A DNA stretch of 6,730 bases from contig WRFW01000137.1 of NCBI GenBank assembly GCA_009787435.1, positions 1 through 6,730 of the forward strand, in the 5' to 3' direction. Every line of letters starts with the position of its first letter. Positions within the stretch are counted from its first letter, which is position 1. Positions 6,401-6,730 of the stretch are shown in pieces. The translations under genes were made by a program, and so were the position numbers. The DNA comes from Defluviitaleaceae bacterium (GTDB taxonomy: Bacteria > Bacillota > Clostridia > Lachnospirales > UBA5962). Below the pieces are notes generated by a model. That model saw only the letters and a program-made list of their open reading frames with translations, ran no database searches and had not been told where the DNA came from.

Positions 6401-6498
6401 TTCAACAAGGGGATAGAGTTAGAGTTTTATCACATGGGCTTCCAGAGATTGAAGCAGGTATGGAAGTTATACCTGTAATAGTTTTAGTAGAGGGTTAG
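3451..6498 (+). CDS. Secreted S-layer homology (SLH) domain protein with beta-rich repeat modules
   Basis: 1015 residues. A basic N-terminus (KKIKR, 13-17) and hydrophobic core (18-29) form a signal peptide, with cleavage probably near residues 36-38. Three SLH-like units follow: about 56-115 (DIFNHWAHEPIIHA ... FSPNALLTNEEA), a degenerate one with an insertion at about 125-213 (ending FYPAIRGLLVEREQFAALM), and the clearest at 228-283 (FSDWQTVSPQFAQYVEALA ... FRPAENITRAEAAQVLRN). SLH trimers bind pyruvylated secondary cell-wall polymers, so the protein is probably anchored on the wall. Residues 340-1015 are beta-rich modules of about 75-100 residues, each opening with a G-x-I/V strand and ending with a turn such as VPGDIIFM (545-552), EIGDRLRLLV (623-632), FEGDFVRVSL (800-809) or QQGDRVRVLS (985-994). 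This suggests OB-like or Ig-like barrels, but I do not recognise the family. The mature part has one lysine (K505), no cysteine and about 66 arginines. It is either a structural S-layer subunit or a surface adhesin; no catalytic motif was seen. Confidence 0.88.
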   Translation: MKNKMLATPRMAKKIKRTALVVLAFSFFPTPNGFNAAVRDYFVTSTEHEGVYMGRLESAGIIANANPADIFNHWAHEPIIHAMAVGAFNFGASGVFSPNALLTNEEAIAFAVNTRGLGYRVNERGLEIWEELIELGIVTLGTLPDVRHLGYIGVAYDEDLINTLEYESFIGILEVETGEEANGEAAEAIFYPAIRGLLVEREQFAALMARALRENNSIVFPNQPAAMLSFSDWQTVSPQFAQYVEALARVSAMGAGGSFRPAENITRAEAAQVLRNLDEIFQEENELSRRFGTVAYYRDIQELATLQGEVRRNYLIRRYDGLVDVLQHQVIFSPAGQLINYNTVVFRDGIVGGFELLEIDDQIEYIVRAEGENSLVLYINVVQTEQVISRVAGRLIRVDIDAGTITLRDNNENEFIYTMQAGTFGENADGVYIFLDYRRTHIEDLPFGAFIELELVNNLVHRAYFIGQPELVSELRGIVMDNNPAFGYITFIDNNANIVTRFYNKNDMRVTRDPHYSTVSGASYLAAMFPNAVFDPLTRTIADIVPGDIIFMRFESEDPTLITSISAAANFSQRFGLVRGVSQNEDVVSVLLQFDNGTTSWFDLGQNVFITRAGLPVSNNSIEIGDRLRLLVNQAVLGPGHIVESVLEVSLEGQGHHIGQILTGNLAGINNLQNQLMLQNAMPLTGSGWGSHSQIRELSLGRQNIDFFHEGARVSADHVSRFLSRSNLQTYIALDQSPTGDTIRQVTFRDGRGELLQPDVVMSTTGGGEFMIASINGNISTDPGTIVRRNGRQVTPNEIFEGDFVRVSLTGGNRASVVDITEAPATSAINIARVRIAEINPGQSFTVTAMSTLSNGEWLFTPVERLFTINPNTIFINLTASDFTDIGEGSRIDDTFTIVYDGAAATHIIDAPFANRSTRGTVVSSHAVGALLRDAEYLQHSPTTNPVPIPQWRPISNQNPTINLNTNPATIIIRNNQIIRADQLQQGDRVRVLSHGLPEIEAGMEVIPVIVLVEG

Positions 6499-6527
6499 AT
6501 TTCTCTTTTTAATGAGTAAGAAAATAT

Positions 6528-6532
6528 AGGAG
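6528..6532 (+). promoter_or_regulatory. Ribosome binding site AGGAG of the second secreted protein
   Basis: AGGAG ends 5 bases before ATG 6538. The 39-base gap after the SLH gene holds no clear promoter or terminator, so the two genes are probably cotranscribed. Confidence 0.8.
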
Positions 6533-6537
6533 CTTTT

Positions 6538-6730
6538 ATGAAAAATATGAAAAAAATACGCAAAAAAGTGGTGCTTAGTTTTGTTTTTGCTGTGCCTCTT
6601 GCAGTTGGGTTCATAGCTCCTGAAACTGCTTTAGCGGCGGCGGGCACTATGGGCTTTAGCGGCGGCATTTCAGAGGGTTTAAGAATGCCGACCGTAACAG
6701 AAAGGCTGTTAGACCCCTCTTTAAACGGAA
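6538..6730 (+). CDS. Secreted protein, N-terminal part only (3' end outside window)
   Basis: 64 codons are visible and the frame is open at the edge. The first 35 residues are a classical signal peptide: basic KKIRKK (5-10), hydrophobic core VVLSFVFAVPLAVGFIA (11-27) and an Ala-rich cleavage region (TALAAAG, 30-36) with an ALA site. The mature start is rich in Gly/Ser (GTMGFSGGISEGLRMP) and contains two arginines but no lysine, like the SLH protein before it. Function is not recognisable from this fragment. Its position 39 bases downstream of the SLH gene, likely on the same transcript, suggests a partner surface or S-layer-associated protein (inference). Confidence 0.85.
   Translation, partial: MKNMKKIRKKVVLSFVFAVPLAVGFIAPETALAAAGTMGFSGGISEGLRMPTVTERLLDPSLNG

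Overview
The window looks like AT-rich DNA from a low-GC Bacillota, most likely a Clostridia. The reasons are strong AGGAG-type ribosome binding sites, consensus sigma-A-type promoters, a MurG of the Firmicutes type (HESD and SRGDQIENA motifs), and secreted surface proteins carrying S-layer homology (SLH) domains. The assignment rests on protein style, not on a marker gene. No mobile element, tRNA, rRNA or CRISPR array was seen.

Left half, minus strand (1-2265): a two-gene operon. A membrane-anchored DUF218/YdcF-family protein comes first (1645-2265). It overlaps by 13 bases the start of a protein that runs off the left edge (1-1657). That second protein has an N-terminal flavodoxin-like/FMN-reductase-like domain and then a very long glutamine-rich tail with five imperfect repeats of about 38-47 residues. 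The tail repeats are also visible as DNA repeats at 272-904.

Centre (2251-2345): a compact divergent control region. A plus-strand promoter for murG and a minus-strand extended -10 promoter for the DUF218 operon overlap at their -10 hexamers, so they probably compete for polymerase. The minus promoter sits so close to the DUF218 ATG that the transcript should be almost leaderless.

Right half, plus strand: murG (2346-3404) makes lipid II, the precursor of peptidoglycan. Its last codons contain a near-consensus promoter with an A/T-tract, UP-like element, which drives a 1015-residue secreted protein (3451-6498). That protein has a signal peptide, about three SLH units and a long series of beta-rich modules. 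A second exported protein starts 39 bases downstream (6538) and runs off the right edge.

The common theme is the cell envelope: wall precursor synthesis, a YdcF/SanA-like envelope protein, and surface proteins attached to the wall. The most unusual signal is composition. The mature SLH protein has about 66 arginines, a single lysine and no cysteine, while MurG next to it has more than 30 lysines in 352 residues. The second unusual item is the flavodoxin-fold protein with a prion-like Q-rich tail.
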